Source: Phycisphaerae bacterium
GTDB taxonomy: Bacteria > Planctomycetota > Phycisphaerae > Phycisphaerales > UBA1924
DNA length: 64,000 bases
NCBI GenBank assembly: GCA_030432255.1
Contig: JAUIHS010000004.1
Coordinates: forward strand, 150,461-214,460
Direction of reading: 5' to 3'
Positions within the stretch are counted from its first letter, which is position 1. Every line of letters begins with the position of its first letter. Below, piece after piece: positions 26,591-36,404 of the stretch. Under the pieces are notes generated by a model. That model was not told the DNA's origin. It saw only the letters and a list, made by a program, of their open reading frames with translations, and made no database searches. The position numbers and the translations under genes are program-made.

Positions 26591-27529
26591 TCACCGCCAC
26601 AGAAGCCACGGCGCCTTGCGAGGTCGTGCCCATTCCGGCAGGTCGATGGTCGCCGCGATCGCGTACTTCCGGTCCCACACGAGGTGCTTGTCGATCCGAT
26701 CCAGCCAGTCCGCGGGGCGTTCGCGGTTCAACTCCGGTGCCGTCGCGAACCCCACCTGGAAGCGCGTCACGTACAGGCGCACACGCACACGCTCGCAGGA
26801 TGCCGGGAATGACGCGGCACGGTAGGGGGAGTGCCGGATGTTGCCCGCCCCGCCCATGTTCAGCCAAACCGGGCCTTCCATCGCCGCACCGGCGCGATCC
26901 ACCGGCGTGATCTCCGCCAGCAGCAGCGTGCCGTCATTGATCGCCGGTGCCCGCACCGCGACGGCGCGACGCGGCCCCTCCGACTTCGGCGGTATCCACA
27001 CCAACCGCTCATCGAATGCCGATGCGTCCCACACCAGGACGTCCAGCAGCCGAAGCGATCGGCGTGTGAGCACCACCCGTTCATCCATCTCCAGGCCCGC
27101 CCACTGCACGTGCGACACCATCACGCCGTACGCATCGCGCTCAATCCACGTGGGGTCCTCCAGCGGCACAAGACGCATCAGCAGCCAGCGCGGCACGTCC
27201 TTCGGAAACGCCGCCACGCTCAGCGGCACCGCGGCAGTGCTCATCAGCAGCATCACGGCAAGGACAAGCCCGCCATGCCGACGCAGGATACGACCGCGCC
27301 GCCGCTCATCGATGTGCGCCTCACCGCCGCACTCCGGGCACCGCTCATACGCATCCCACGCATAGCCGCAGCGGACGCAGGCGGGCGCCCGCAGTCTGAA
27401 CGTGCGCAGCAGAACCCGGATCGAGCGCACGCCTACCGCCAGGCCGCACAGCAGCACGATCGATCCGGCAATGACAAGTTCGTGCAGCATGGACACAGTC
27501 TGACGGAAGACCTCCGTCGGGACCAGCAT
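26591..27529 (-). CDS. Membrane protein with internal zinc ribbon
   Basis: 312 residues from ATG 27529, 14 nt after the upstream MCP-like gene's stop; a longer frame overlaps that gene. One helix (~20-38) is followed by a zinc ribbon CVRCGYAWDAYERCPECGG, a second helix (~87-105) and a large probably extracytoplasmic domain. The ribbon is the same type as at 14283 and 50297. The product of this family is uncharacterised. Its place behind the PAS and MCP genes may indicate one transcript. Confidence 0.62.
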   Translation of the reverse strand: MLVPTEVFRQTVSMLHELVIAGSIVLLCGLAVGVRSIRVLLRTFRLRAPACVRCGYAWDAYERCPECGGEAHIDERRRGRILRRHGGLVLAVMLLMSTAAVPLSVAAFPKDVPRWLLMRLVPLEDPTWIERDAYGVMVSHVQWAGLEMDERVVLTRRSLRLLDVLVWDASAFDERLVWIPPKSEGPRRAVAVRAPAINDGTLLLAEITPVDRAGAAMEGPVWLNMGGAGNIRHSPYRAASFPASCERVRVRLYVTRFQVGFATAPELNRERPADWLDRIDKHLVWDRKYAIAATIDLPEWARPRKAPWLLWR

Positions 27530-27543
27530 CCTGATGTCGGTCG

Positions 27544-28254
27544 TTACGCGGCTGTTGCGCTCGCGCCATCTTCGGAAGACGATTGCGAACGGATCACGCC
27601 CCACACCCGCTCGATGACTTCCGCGGTCTCCTTCGCCGCTTCGTGCACCGCATCGACGTCATCGTGGATCCGACGCGTGGCGTCCGAGGTGCGATCGGCG
27701 AGGCCCTTGACCTCACCCGCAACGACTGCGAAACCGGCGCCCGCCTGACCGACGCGGGCCGCCTCGACCGAGGCGTTCAGCGCCAACAGGTTCGTCTGAC
27801 GTGCAATGCCGCCGATCGTGTCCGACATGTCCCGGATGCCGCTGATCGTGCGACCCAGTTCTTCGGCAACCTGACGGGCACGCGTCACGTCATCCTCCAG
27901 GGCATGACGTTGCTTCGCGGCCGCCTGCAACTCACGGTCATTGTCCGCCATGCTCTGCGTGGCGTCGTTGATGTCCTGCGCCGCCCGACCGAATGAGCCG
28001 AGCATCCCCTCCGGGAGCACGCGCCGGAAGAAGCGGCCTTCGCTCGCGAACTCCAGCGTCGCGGACGCCTCGCGCACGAATGCATCCGTCATGTCCAGCA
28101 GGTGGTTGATGCCGTGCAGCAGTTCAGCCATCTCGCTGCTCGAATCGATGTTCAGGATCCGTGCTTCCAGGTCGCCCTTGGCTGCGGCGCGGCACACGCG
28201 GATGCCCTCGGAGATCCAGTGCGATTCACGTCCATGACCACATTGCTCAGACAC
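27544..28254 (-). CDS. Soluble methyl-accepting chemotaxis-type signalling protein
   Basis: 236 residues, no membrane helix. An N-terminal HAMP-like region ([33 protein letters not shown]) leads to a shortened MCP signalling domain. The hairpin tip region [43 protein letters not shown] matches the conserved MCP core that contacts CheA/CheW. It starts 27 nt after the PAS protein gene, so together they look like a two-piece Aer-type receptor. No che genes are in the window. Confidence 0.82.
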   Translation of the reverse strand: MSEQCGHGRESHWISEGIRVCRAAAKGDLEARILNIDSSSEMAELLHGINHLLDMTDAFVREASATLEFASEGRFFRRVLPEGMLGSFGRAAQDINDATQSMADNDRELQAAAKQRHALEDDVTRARQVAEELGRTISGIRDMSDTIGGIARQTNLLALNASVEAARVGQAGAGFAVVAGEVKGLADRTSDATRRIHDDVDAVHEAAKETAEVIERVWGVIRSQSSSEDGASATAA

Positions 28255-28280
28255 ACCGACCGTCCCTTCTGATCATGGAC

Positions 28281-28838
28281 TCACGCTGCACGGGCGCGCG
28301 CACCCTTGTTGTTCAGCGCCAGCGAGAAGACCCATTCGTCGTACGACATGCCCTGCTGTTCCAGGAACTGCACCATGACGGGAAGCGACGCTTCCCACTG
28401 CTCCCTCGGCGTGCGGTGACGCTGCTCGACCTTGAGCAGTTCGCCGTACACCTTCTCGGCAGTCGCAATCGCATCACGCGCCGGCTTGCGCCGACTGGAG
28501 TGATATCCCACGATCCGCCCGTGGTGGTCGAGCGTCGGCGTCACATGCGCGAAGACCCAGTAATGATCACCGCTCTTACAGCGGTTGATCACGTACGCGA
28601 AGATCTCCTTCTTCGCTTCGATGGTCATCCACAGGTAGCGGAAGACGCAGCGCGGCATCCCCGGGTGACGCACGATGCTGTGCGCCTTGCCGAGCAGTTC
28701 CGATTCGGTGTACTGCGCAACGCGCTGGAACACCTTGTTGGCGTACGTGATGCGCCCCTTGGTGTCCGTCTTGCTGACGATGATCTCGTCTTCTTCGAAT
28801 GTTCGCTCAACGCCCGTCAAGCTCGTCTCTCTCGCCAT
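28281..28838 (-). CDS. Aer-type PAS domain protein
   Basis: 185 residues from ATG 28838; the extra upstream frame lacks family features. Residues ~5-125 form a PAS domain of the Aer/redox-sensing type: IIVSKTDTKGRITYANKVFQRV, then ELLGKAHSIVRHPGMPRCVFRYLW, then NRCKSGDHYWVFAHVTPTLDHHGRIVGYHSSRRKP. The IVRHPxMP and RCKxGDxYWV motifs are hallmarks of FAD-binding Aer PAS domains. Output would pass to the adjacent MCP-like protein. The C-terminal ~60 residues are helical. Confidence 0.82.
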   Translation of the reverse strand: MARETSLTGVERTFEEDEIIVSKTDTKGRITYANKVFQRVAQYTESELLGKAHSIVRHPGMPRCVFRYLWMTIEAKKEIFAYVINRCKSGDHYWVFAHVTPTLDHHGRIVGYHSSRRKPARDAIATAEKVYGELLKVEQRHRTPREQWEASLPVMVQFLEQQGMSYDEWVFSLALNNKGARARAA

Positions 28839-28985
28839 GTATCGAGAATCGGATGCCGGGGTCGGCAACTTGAGGGGCGATCGTTCACCGTATTCGGGGG
28901 CCTCTCCTCCGGTCAGGGGCCGGCCGGCATCTTTTCTCTCCTGTTGCTGAGAGATTCCCCTCTTCCACGCAGAGAAGGGGTGATC

Positions 28986-29010
28986 GGGCGGCACTCATCG
29001 TCTGCCGCCC
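28986..29010 (+). other. 8-bp hairpin upstream of DUF7453-like gene
   Basis: GGGCGGCA and TGCCGCCC form a perfect stem with a 9-nt loop 38 bp before the start of the gene at 29048. A regulatory role is speculative. Confidence 0.3.
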
Positions 29011-29047
29011 CCTCACACCTCACGAGTCTCAACAGGAATCGAAAGCC

Positions 29048-30763
29048 ATGCATCCCGCCATCTCCAACGTCGTCACCCTGCTCACCGCTTCAACCCTCGT
29101 TGCCGCCGCCGGCGCCAACGTTCAACTCCCTTTCCGGACCATCGCTGTTTCCGGTGAAGCCGCACCCGATACCGCCGCTGACTTCACGGGCTTCGGTCTG
29201 CCGCGTCTGAATAACAACGGTGAAGTCGCCTTCTCCGCATACATCACTGGCGAAGTCGGCGTCTCCGGCATGTGGACCGACGGTTTCAACGGTCCCGGCA
29301 ACCTCGAGCTCATCGTCCGCCAGGACCAGCCCATCCCCGGCGTCCCCGGCGCTTTCTGGGGCGAGTTCAATCCCACCTTCTACTCGCCCCTCATCAATGA
29401 CAGCGGCACCGTCGCCTTCTCCGGCACGCAGGCCGGACCCGACTCCGACACCGTCATCTGCCGCAACACCGGCCTCGGCCTCGAAGTGCTCGCTGCCCGG
29501 GGCCTGGATGCCGGACTCGCACCCACCATCGAGTTCGACGACGTCTCCAACCTGTTCAGCATGAATCAGAATGGCAAGGTCGCCTTCTCGGCACGCGTGG
29601 TCGGCGCGGGCATTTCAGAGGCCAACGACAACGGCATCTGGTCCGACATCAACGGTTCCCTGCTCCCCATCATGCGCGAAGGCAACCTGGCGCCGAGCGT
29701 CCCCGGATACACCTTCGGATCCAGCACTTCCACCATCCCGCTCATCACGGAGAGTGCGGTCGTCTTTCGTAACTACGTGAGCAACGGGCAGGATTCGCTC
29801 TGGAGCATCTGGCGCAACGAGAACGCGCTGCATACACCCATCGCCGTCGAAGACCAGCAGACCGCCATCCTCGGCACCCTCTATGACGGTGTCAGCTACG
29901 GCCTGATCGGCTGCACCACCAACAACGACGGCGATGTGGCCTTCCCACAGCGATTCACATTCAACAACCAGGATCGCGCCACCATGTGGTACCACAACGG
30001 CGTGCAGACCGACTTCGCCGCCTTCGAAGACGGCAACGCACCCGATGGACTCACCATCGCTCACATCCCCTCCCTCGGCGCATCCTTCAACGGCGCCGGC
30101 AGCTACGCCTTCCCCGTCTACCTCGACGGCGCCGGTGTCGATCCCTCCAACGACAGCGGACACCTCATCTGCTACCCCGGCGGAGGCATGTCCTTCGCAA
30201 TCCGCGAAGGTGACCCCGCTCCCGGACTCGCCGCCGGCGTCAGCTTCACCGGATTCAGCAGCAGCGGCATCACGCTCACCGACAACGGCACATACTTCGT
30301 CGCACACGCCATCGACGGACCCGGTATCAATCCCGATAGCGACTACGGACTCTGGGCATTCACCGCGCTCGACGGACTCCAACTCATCCTCAAGCAGGGC
30401 GACGACATCGAGATCAGGCCCAACGATGTCCGCACCATCACCGACTTCAGATACAGCAAATCCACCGGTACACAGGAAGGGCGCGGCCGCGGCACGAACA
30501 ACAACAACGAGATCGCGCTCCACCTGACCTTTGCCGACGACAGCAGCGCAATCATCGTCATGCGGGTCCCCAACGGATGTCTCGGTGACGTCAACGGCGA
30601 CTTCTTCGTCAACTTCACCGACCTGAACCTCCTCCTCGGCAACTGGGGCGAATCAGGTGACCCCGGCTTCATCGATGGTGATGTCGATTGCGACGGCGAC
30701 GTTGACTTCGACGACCTTAACATCGTCCTCGCCAACTGGGCCACCAACTGCCTCCCGATCTGA
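29048..30763 (+). CDS. Secreted repeat protein (DUF7453-like) with dockerin-like C-terminus
   Basis: 571 residues. Signal peptide followed by several copies of a ~60-residue unit built on NxxGxVAFSAxV (for example LNNNGEVAFSAYI, INDSGTVAFSGTQ, MNQNGKVAFSARV) joined by IxRxGDxxPG(V/L) segments, suggesting a beta-propeller. The end holds two EF-hand-like units, DVNGDFFVNFTDLNLLLGNW and DVDCDGDVDFDDLNIVLANW. No enzymatic motif seen. A clear terminator follows. Confidence 0.8.
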   Translation: MHPAISNVVTLLTASTLVAAAGANVQLPFRTIAVSGEAAPDTAADFTGFGLPRLNNNGEVAFSAYITGEVGVSGMWTDGFNGPGNLELIVRQDQPIPGVPGAFWGEFNPTFYSPLINDSGTVAFSGTQAGPDSDTVICRNTGLGLEVLAARGLDAGLAPTIEFDDVSNLFSMNQNGKVAFSARVVGAGISEANDNGIWSDINGSLLPIMREGNLAPSVPGYTFGSSTSTIPLITESAVVFRNYVSNGQDSLWSIWRNENALHTPIAVEDQQTAILGTLYDGVSYGLIGCTTNNDGDVAFPQRFTFNNQDRATMWYHNGVQTDFAAFEDGNAPDGLTIAHIPSLGASFNGAGSYAFPVYLDGAGVDPSNDSGHLICYPGGGMSFAIREGDPAPGLAAGVSFTGFSSSGITLTDNGTYFVAHAIDGPGINPDSDYGLWAFTALDGLQLILKQGDDIEIRPNDVRTITDFRYSKSTGTQEGRGRGTNNNNEIALHLTFADDSSAIIVMRVPNGCLGDVNGDFFVNFTDLNLLLGNWGESGDPGFIDGDVDCDGDVDFDDLNIVLANWATNCLPI

Positions 30764-30800
30764 ATGACACGAACCAGCCATCTCCCTCCCTCTCAAAACC

Positions 30801-30835
30801 ACAAGCCCCGCGCGCACCGTCGCCGCGGGGTTTGT
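30801..30835 (+). terminator. Intrinsic terminator
   Basis: ACAAGCCCCGCG and CGCGGGGTTTGT form a 12-bp stem with one G-U pair and an 11-nt loop, followed by GTGTTTTC. It serves the gene ending at 30763. Confidence 0.75.
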
Positions 30836-30888
30836 GTGTTTTCGCGGGCATGCCAATGCCTGACCTCAAAGCTGAGCATCTGCAAAGC

Positions 30889-30894
30889 TACACT
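30889..30894 (+). promoter_or_regulatory. -10 element TACACT, 7 nt before ATG (leaderless)
   Basis: TACACT ends 7 nt before ATG 30902. No Shine-Dalgarno lies in between (TTTCCCC). Confidence 0.4.
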
Positions 30895-30901
30895 TTCCCC
30901 T

Positions 30902-31357
30902 ATGCCCCTCTATGTGCAGGTCATCCTCTTCTCAGTCATCGCGCTGGTGTGGATCTGGATTCCGACGATGTTCTTTCTCGGAACCTTCCTCGGCTGGTAC
31001 GACCTGGCTCGCCACTTCCCGCGCGTCACGCCGCCGCGCGGTGCGCGGCATGGTTCGACGTCGTTTGTCCTGCCACCTTTCGGTCAGTACGCCAACATCG
31101 TGCAGTACGCGCGCGATGACGATTACCTGCACATCCGACTGCTGCCCATCTTTCTCTTTCATCAGCCGATGTCGATTCCGTGGGCGGAGATCGAAGTCAT
31201 CGGGCCACACCCCAACCGGCCCGCCATGCTGATGACGCTCATCAGGGGGCGCGATGCGCTCATTCCGGCGGCGTTGCTCGAAGAGGAACTCAGGATCCGA
31301 GGCGTGAGCGCCGGCGCGGATGCAGATGGGGACACCGGCTCGTCGCGCGAGACCTGA
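30902..31357 (+). CDS. Single-helix membrane protein, unknown function
   Basis: 151 residues. One N-terminal membrane helix (VQVILFSVIALVWIWIPTMFFLG) is followed by a soluble domain with alternating strands (YDLARHFPRV...SFVLPPFGQYANIVQYARDDDYLHIRLLPIFLFHQPMSIPWAEIEVI). The last part resembles small hypothetical proteins in which a PxxIPWxxI motif sits in a beta-rich domain, but I cannot name a family. The -10 element 7 nt upstream supports this ATG over a longer frame. Confidence 0.55.
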   Translation: MPLYVQVILFSVIALVWIWIPTMFFLGTFLGWYDLARHFPRVTPPRGARHGSTSFVLPPFGQYANIVQYARDDDYLHIRLLPIFLFHQPMSIPWAEIEVIGPHPNRPAMLMTLIRGRDALIPAALLEEELRIRGVSAGADADGDTGSSRET

Positions 31358-31787
31358 GCCCGTCACCCAGGTTTCCCCATATTATCACATGAGAAAAAAT
31401 CCCCGATTGCGGGCGTTTCCCCTTGAAACCCAGGCGCATGAAGGGATAATCATCGTCGCACAGCGAGTCCCGGACTAGGAACCCGGGCTTGCACAGGATG
31501 GAGTAGAGAAACACGTGAAGGCGTTCCCGACGAAGATCTGATTCCCGGAGCAGGTGCTCAGGGTCCGTACGAGTCAAGCGGACCGGAGTCATCTGGCACA
31601 TTCCCTGTGCTCGTCGGCCGTCAGGAAGAACAGCAGGACTGATCTGTGCCTCTGAACGCGCGTTGCGTTCCTGACCTGCTTGACACCAGGCGATGAACTT
31701 CACCGGAAACGTGTTCTCTTCCGCAACAAGTATGGGTGACCCCGTCGCGCGATCGCTGCGCGCTGCGGGCACCGGAGGAGTTACGCA
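31358..31787. other. 430-bp noncoding gap
   Basis: Upstream region of the PEP-CTERM gene at 31788. A GGAGGAG Shine-Dalgarno lies 8 nt before its ATG. No convincing promoter, ORF or known riboswitch was found; a minus-strand open frame here has no family resemblance. Confidence 0.4.
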
Positions 31788-32456
31788 ATGAAGAACACCA
31801 TGAACCTCACCCTCGTGATCGCCGCCGGCCTCGTGTCCGGTTCCGCCGCCAGTGGCGCCATGATCAACCCCGGCACGTACGTGCTCAACAACCACCCCGA
31901 TGGCAGCGTGGCCACGCCGCACTACGGCTTCCGCCTCGATGAGCTGTACGATGCCACCAGCGGTCACGACAACTTCACCTTCGACTTCGATCACATGTCC
32001 TCCAACATGCTGATGGATGTCACCGCCACCACGATCCATATCTACGGTTCCGCCTACGGCGGACGCGATACCGGCGCCGGTTACGCCGCCGATATCTACG
32101 CCGGTGTGTACCACATCGACTTCACCTACAACGTCGGTGTCATGCCCGCACCCGGCGATGACGATGTCATCGTCGATGCCGACGGTCAGAACTTCGGCAC
32201 CATCATGACCCCCCTCGGCGACACCATCGCCCTCGAGGACAAGGCCGATGGCGGATACTCCTTCCGCCTCGGTGACGAAGACGACGACAATGGCCATCGC
32301 GGCTTCGCCGGCATCTCCGGCTGGGGCTGGGTCAACCACGGTGGCAACCCGCACGTCACCGCCTCCGACTGGATCTTCACGGCCAAGGTCCCGACCCCGG
32401 GCGCCGCTGCCCTCCTCGGCATCGGCCTCCTCGGCGCCACCCGCCGTCGCCGCTGA
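31788..32456 (+). CDS. Secreted PEP-CTERM-like surface protein
   Basis: 222 residues. Signal peptide MKNTMNLTLVIAAGLVSGSAASG, a beta-rich extracellular domain, and the terminal VPTPGAAALLGIGLLGATRRRR, a PEP-CTERM-like sorting signal. The strong GGAGGAG ribosome binding site and dedicated terminator suggest a highly expressed monocistronic gene. No enzyme motif. Confidence 0.82.
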   Translation: MKNTMNLTLVIAAGLVSGSAASGAMINPGTYVLNNHPDGSVATPHYGFRLDELYDATSGHDNFTFDFDHMSSNMLMDVTATTIHIYGSAYGGRDTGAGYAADIYAGVYHIDFTYNVGVMPAPGDDDVIVDADGQNFGTIMTPLGDTIALEDKADGGYSFRLGDEDDDNGHRGFAGISGWGWVNHGGNPHVTASDWIFTAKVPTPGAAALLGIGLLGATRRRR

Positions 32457-32506
32457 GCGGCACCCTCGCGTCTCTCTCGACGCATTTCTCTGAGTTGATC
32501 TTCCTC

Positions 32507-32535
32507 AAAGGGCGGACCATGAAGGTCCGCCCTTT
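32507..32535 (+). terminator. Intrinsic terminator
   Basis: AAAGGGCGGACC and GGTCCGCCCTTT form a perfect 12-bp stem with a 5-nt loop, 50 bp after the PEP-CTERM gene stop. TTGTTC follows. Confidence 0.75.
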
Positions 32536-32545
32536 GTTCATTGCA

Positions 32546-32590
32546 CCAGTGCCCCAACCCCCAACCCCGAAACCTAACCCCCAACCTCTT
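32546..32590 (-). repeat. Intergenic G-rich repeat spanning hybrid kinase stop codon
   Basis: On the minus strand GGTTGGGGGTTAGG and GGGGTTGGGGGTTGGGG. The stop codon of the histidine kinase (32574-32576) lies inside the repeat, so the last residues (EEVGG) are encoded by it. Confidence 0.55.
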
Positions 32591-35500
32591 CATACGCCCC
32601 GCACTCAGCACGATACCGGTGCATCAGGACCACCGTGTCTCGCATCATCTGGCACAGATCAGGATACGCTTCAGTCGCCGCCGCAACCCCCTCGTCACGG
32701 GCCGCATCCTCGAGACGCGCCGCCGCATCCATCACCGAACTCGCGGCAACCAGCCCCGCAACGCCCTTGATGGAGTGCGCGGTCCGCTCCACAGTTTCCA
32801 GGTCTTCCTCGGAGAGCGCTGTCTGAAGCGAGGCGAGGTACTCGACGGACTGCTCCATGAAGCTGTCCAGTGTCATCGCCAGGAACTCCGCATCGCCGGC
32901 ACAGCGATCCAGCGCCACCGTCGGCTCGAACGAGCACGCAGCACTCGTCTCAGGTTCCGCTTCCAGCTTTCCGGCGCGCGCTGTTTCAGTACCCTCCAGA
33001 TGATGCTGAAGGGCCTCCAGCAGCCGCGCCGGTTCGATCGGCTTGCTGAGGTAGTCATCCATACCCGCAGAAAGACACCGCTCGCGGTCGCCCTGCACCG
33101 CGCTCGCCGTCAATGCGATGACCGGCAGCCGCCCCTCACCACGCTCCGCTTCGCGTTTCCGCAACGCTTCACATGCCTCGAAACCGTTCATCACCGGCAT
33201 CTGGCAGTCCAGCAGCATCAGGTCGTAGGCTCGTTGCTCCAACGCTTCAAGTGCCTGCGCACCATCCGATGCGATGTCACACTCGTACCCGTTCCGACGC
33301 AGCAGTTCCGAGACGTACAACTGGTTCGTCGGCATGTCCTCGGCAAGAAGGATCACGCCGCGGCAGGTGTTCTGGGCATCCTCTTCCACGCCTGATGTAG
33401 GCTTGGCTGGCACCTCGGAACAGAACATCTCCACGAGCGCATCAAGGATCTCTGATGCACACGGTGGTTTCCTGACCAGCACCACCCGCCCCGGCACCTC
33501 TGCCAGTCCCGCCGGCGCTTCGGCCTCCACGGGGTGGAGCACGAGCGCGCGCTTTGCGAGGTTGACGGCCGCGCTGAGCCGTGCCGCCTCGGCTGCATCC
33601 CCGGCACCGCCGACCGGAACATCGATGAGCACCACGTCGAGATCCGATGCGTTCTGGGCGTCGGTCGGTGCGATGCTCGGCTGAATGCCCCAGGATGTCA
33701 GCATTTCGCAGAGGTTCTCGCGGCTCTCCTCGATCTCACTGGCGACGCCCACCTTCAACCGGCGGAGGTCGCGCGGGGCCGCGATGATGGGCTGCTTTGA
33801 TCCTGCACGTTTGAATGTTGCGGTGAACCAGAACGTGCTTCCCTTGCCCTCGGTGCTCTTCACACCGATTTCACCACCCCAGGCTTCGACAAGGCTCCGG
33901 GAGATGGCCAGCCCCAGTCCGGTCCCGCCGTACTTGCGTGTCGTTGACCGATCCACCTGCGAGAATGACTTGAACAGCTTCCTGATGCGCGATGCCGGGA
34001 TGCCGATGCCGGTGTCCTCCACCGAGAATCGCACCGTGATCTCGGAATTGCCGATCCGATCCACATCGGCGCGCAGGCGGACATACCCCTCAGATGTGAA
34101 CTTGATCGCATTGGTCAGCAGGTTCACGAGCACCTGCCGCAGCCGCACGCTGTCACCCAGCACGATCGTGTTGAGTGCCGGGTCGGCGATGTGATTGATC
34201 TCGAGGTTCTTGGCATGGGCCCGGAACGCGGTGATCCCCATGCTGTCGTCGATGCACTGCGTCAACTGGAACTCATGCTCATCCAGTTCGAGTCGCCCCG
34301 CCTCGATCTTGGAGAAGTCGAGGATGTCGTTGATGAGTTCCAGCAGCGAGCGGGCGCTGTCCGCACACGCCTCTGCAAAGCGCTCCTGCCGTCGATCCAG
34401 CGTCGTGCCGAGCAGCAGTTCCGACATGCCGATCACACCATTCAATGGAGTGCGCAATTCGTGGCTCATCCGCGCCAGGAAGTCGCTCTTGGCGCGGTTG
34501 GCACGCTGCGCCTCATCGCGCGATGCCTCAAGCTCCCGACCCGAACGCTCGAGATCAGCCGTGCGCTCCGAAACCATCCGCTCCAGTTCAACCTGCTGCG
34601 TCGAAGCGGCCTGGGCCATTTCATTGAACGCTTGGACCAGTGCGCCCAGTTCTTCACCGCACCAGCCCTCGTCCGGGAGCGGACCATCTCCAGGATTCCA
34701 GGCTCGAATCGTCTCGGAGAATCGACGCAGAGGCCGGACCAGTGACCGCGCCACGATCACGGCACCCAGCACCGACGCCAGCAGCAAGGCCAGCCCACCG
34801 ATGACGCTCTCCCGCAGGATCCGGGCAGCGCTCGCCTCCAGTTGGCTCGGATCGGAGGCCACTGCCACTGAGATGGCGCCCTGATCCCCGAGCGGGACAG
34901 AGCGCGCAGCGACCACCGACTGACGTCCGTGCGCATCCTCGATGACTGCAGGCCCCATGCCGGAAGTCAGGATCGCGTCGATCCGCGGGAACTCTTCGTC
35001 AATGCCGCCCCCGGACTCCGAGCCGAACGCTCGTCCCGGAGTCGGGTGATATACAAAGTCGCCGCGCCGATTCGTGATGTACACCTGGGAGTGAGGCGAC
35101 TTCGACCGGCTTATGCGTTCAAACATCGGCCTCGCGTCGAGGTTGATGACCAGCGCACCGAACACAGCGCCGGACTCATCCATGATCGGTGTGGCAGCGC
35201 GAATCACCGGGAGCTCCGGGATCATGATTTCCCCTTGCTCCTGGTTCAACTCGATGTCGCTGACGTACACCGATCCCGATGGAAGCATGCACGCCTCGAG
35301 AACATACGGGCGCTTCCCCTTCTGCTGGAGTTCCTCTCGTGGAACGATGCTGACCGGAGCACCCGCATGTGCACGCTCGACGCGAACCAGTTCCCGGCCA
35401 CCGTCAGCGATACCGATGTAGCGCATCTGACAGATATTCGGATCCGATCGCATCAGCGATGCCAGACCCGTCTCCATCCGGGACCGCCACTGGGCTTCGG

Positions 35501-35786
35501 TCGATCCATCAGAAAGATCCACACCGCCAGCCGCCCGCGCCCGAATGATGCCCTGGATCGGAGGTACATCAGACATCGCCAGCGCCAGACGCTCGGCGGT
35601 CTCGACGCTCGCGATCACTTCCCCCGCGGCGACTTCAGCTTCATGATCCAGCGCCCACAATTCGCGCTCCACCATGTCGTCATGGAAGCGGAAGGATGTC
35701 CATGCGATGGTCAACACCCCGTTGATCAACAGCAGCCCGATGACCAGCGCAATCAGCTTTCCTGTTATCCCGAGGTGGAATCTCAT
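32574..35786 (-). CDS. Hybrid sensor histidine kinase (Cache-HAMP-HisKA-HATPase-REC-REC-HPt)
   Basis: 1070 residues from ATG 35786. Domains: membrane helix ~7-27; periplasmic Cache-like sensor ~28-310; second helix ~325-348; HAMP ~349-400; HisKA with phospho-His 442 in [13 protein letters not shown]; HATPase_c with [17 protein letters not shown] and [11 protein letters not shown]; a degenerate receiver ~665-790 lacking the acidic pair; an intact receiver ~812-925 with Asp860 in [11 protein letters not shown] and Lys in LSKPI; and an HPt domain with His1004 in [10 protein letters not shown]. It can therefore run an intramolecular phosphorelay. No partner response regulator is adjacent. A 10-bp inverted repeat lies 18 bp upstream. 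Confidence 0.93.
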   Translation of the reverse strand: MRFHLGITGKLIALVIGLLLINGVLTIAWTSFRFHDDMVERELWALDHEAEVAAGEVIASVETAERLALAMSDVPPIQGIIRARAAGGVDLSDGSTEAQWRSRMETGLASLMRSDPNICQMRYIGIADGGRELVRVERAHAGAPVSIVPREELQQKGKRPYVLEACMLPSGSVYVSDIELNQEQGEIMIPELPVIRAATPIMDESGAVFGALVINLDARPMFERISRSKSPHSQVYITNRRGDFVYHPTPGRAFGSESGGGIDEEFPRIDAILTSGMGPAVIEDAHGRQSVVAARSVPLGDQGAISVAVASDPSQLEASAARILRESVIGGLALLLASVLGAVIVARSLVRPLRRFSETIRAWNPGDGPLPDEGWCGEELGALVQAFNEMAQAASTQQVELERMVSERTADLERSGRELEASRDEAQRANRAKSDFLARMSHELRTPLNGVIGMSELLLGTTLDRRQERFAEACADSARSLLELINDILDFSKIEAGRLELDEHEFQLTQCIDDSMGITAFRAHAKNLEINHIADPALNTIVLGDSVRLRQVLVNLLTNAIKFTSEGYVRLRADVDRIGNSEITVRFSVEDTGIGIPASRIRKLFKSFSQVDRSTTRKYGGTGLGLAISRSLVEAWGGEIGVKSTEGKGSTFWFTATFKRAGSKQPIIAAPRDLRRLKVGVASEIEESRENLCEMLTSWGIQPSIAPTDAQNASDLDVVLIDVPVGGAGDAAEAARLSAAVNLAKRALVLHPVEAEAPAGLAEVPGRVVLVRKPPCASEILDALVEMFCSEVPAKPTSGVEEDAQNTCRGVILLAEDMPTNQLYVSELLRRNGYECDIASDGAQALEALEQRAYDLMLLDCQMPVMNGFEACEALRKREAERGEGRLPVIALTASAVQGDRERCLSAGMDDYLSKPIEPARLLEALQHHLEGTETARAGKLEAEPETSAACSFEPTVALDRCAGDAEFLAMTLDSFMEQSVEYLASLQTALSEEDLETVERTAHSIKGVAGLVAASSVMDAAARLEDAARDEGVAAATEAYPDLCQMMRDTVVLMHRYRAECGAYEEVGG

Positions 35787-35804
35787 CCGGGCGACCCCGA
35801 CGTG

Positions 35805-35831
35805 CAATTGTGGAGACTCTGTCCACAATTG
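35805..35831. promoter_or_regulatory. Perfect 10-bp inverted repeat upstream of hybrid kinase
   Basis: CAATTGTGGA and TCCACAATTG flank a 7-nt loop. It lies 18 bp before the kinase start codon, so it could be an operator or a 5' leader hairpin. Confidence 0.45.
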
Positions 35832-35999
35832 GAATCGGAAGTCCGGGCCCTTCACGCAAGCATTTCACGCCAGCGTGGGTTCGATTCCCGTTCCGGTCAC
35901 ACCTCGCCCCGGTTCGCGGGGGACCTGCCACGGGGAATCAACGCACACTTCAGGACGCGAATGTCCAGTAAATTCGCCCGGACGATTCGCCACGACCAC

Positions 36000-36404
36000 T
36001 CAATACCGGGGCACGTCCTGATCCACCAGCAACGACCACGCATCAATCCCGCCCGCCATCGATCGCGCGGATTCAACCCCTTCCTTGCGCAGAAAAACCG
36101 CCGCGTGCATCGAACGCACCCCCGAATGGCAGTACACGATCACCTCACGCCCCTCATCCTCCAACGCCTCGATCTCGCTCAGCCGACTCGGAATGTCACC
36201 CAGCGGAATGTGCAACGCTCCCCTGATCATCGCGATCGCACACTCGTCCGCCTCGCGGCAGTCCACCAGCGCCATCGACGCACCGTCCTCTTGCAGCCGA
36301 CGCGAAACATCAACAACCCCGACCTCCCAGTCCGGATGCACCCGCTGCGATTCACTCACCCGTCGCACCCTCCGCTCCGGACCAGCGCTCCCAGCCGTCC
36401 CCAT
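36000..36404 (-). CDS. Rhodanese-domain protein
   Basis: 134 residues from ATG 36404, or 119 from a GTG at 36359 that overlaps the upstream gene by only 8 nt and fits family length better. It is a single-domain rhodanese/GlpE-like sulfurtransferase: [27 protein letters not shown], then the active-site loop [10 protein letters not shown] with catalytic Cys, then GGIDAW. It would transfer sulfane sulfur from thiosulfate or persulfides. It is overlapped by the preceding lipoprotein gene, so both are probably cotranscribed. Confidence 0.85.
   Translation of the reverse strand: MGTAGSAGPERRVRRVSESQRVHPDWEVGVVDVSRRLQEDGASMALVDCREADECAIAMIRGALHIPLGDIPSRLSEIEALEDEGREVIVYCHSGVRSMHAAVFLRKEGVESARSMAGGIDAWSLLVDQDVPRY

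Noticed and set aside
28940..28960. CTGAGAGATTCCC resembling the thi-box of a TPP riboswitch
   Set aside because: The other conserved parts (GGGGTGC and the CTGATCTGG-type block) are absent and the downstream gene is not a thiamine gene.
31290..32354. 354-codon minus-strand open frame covering the 31358-31787 gap
   Set aside because: Mostly antisense to the PEP-CTERM gene; the part in the gap (RLHVFLYSILCKPGFLVRDSL) looks more ordinary but has no start signal or known homologue that I recognise.
35871..35900. tRNA-like T-arm: GGTTCGATTCCC followed by a 7-nt acceptor-like stretch
   Set aside because: No matching acceptor 5' strand, D-arm or anticodon arm lies upstream and the T-stem needs two G-U pairs. 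It is at most a degraded tRNA 3' end or chance.
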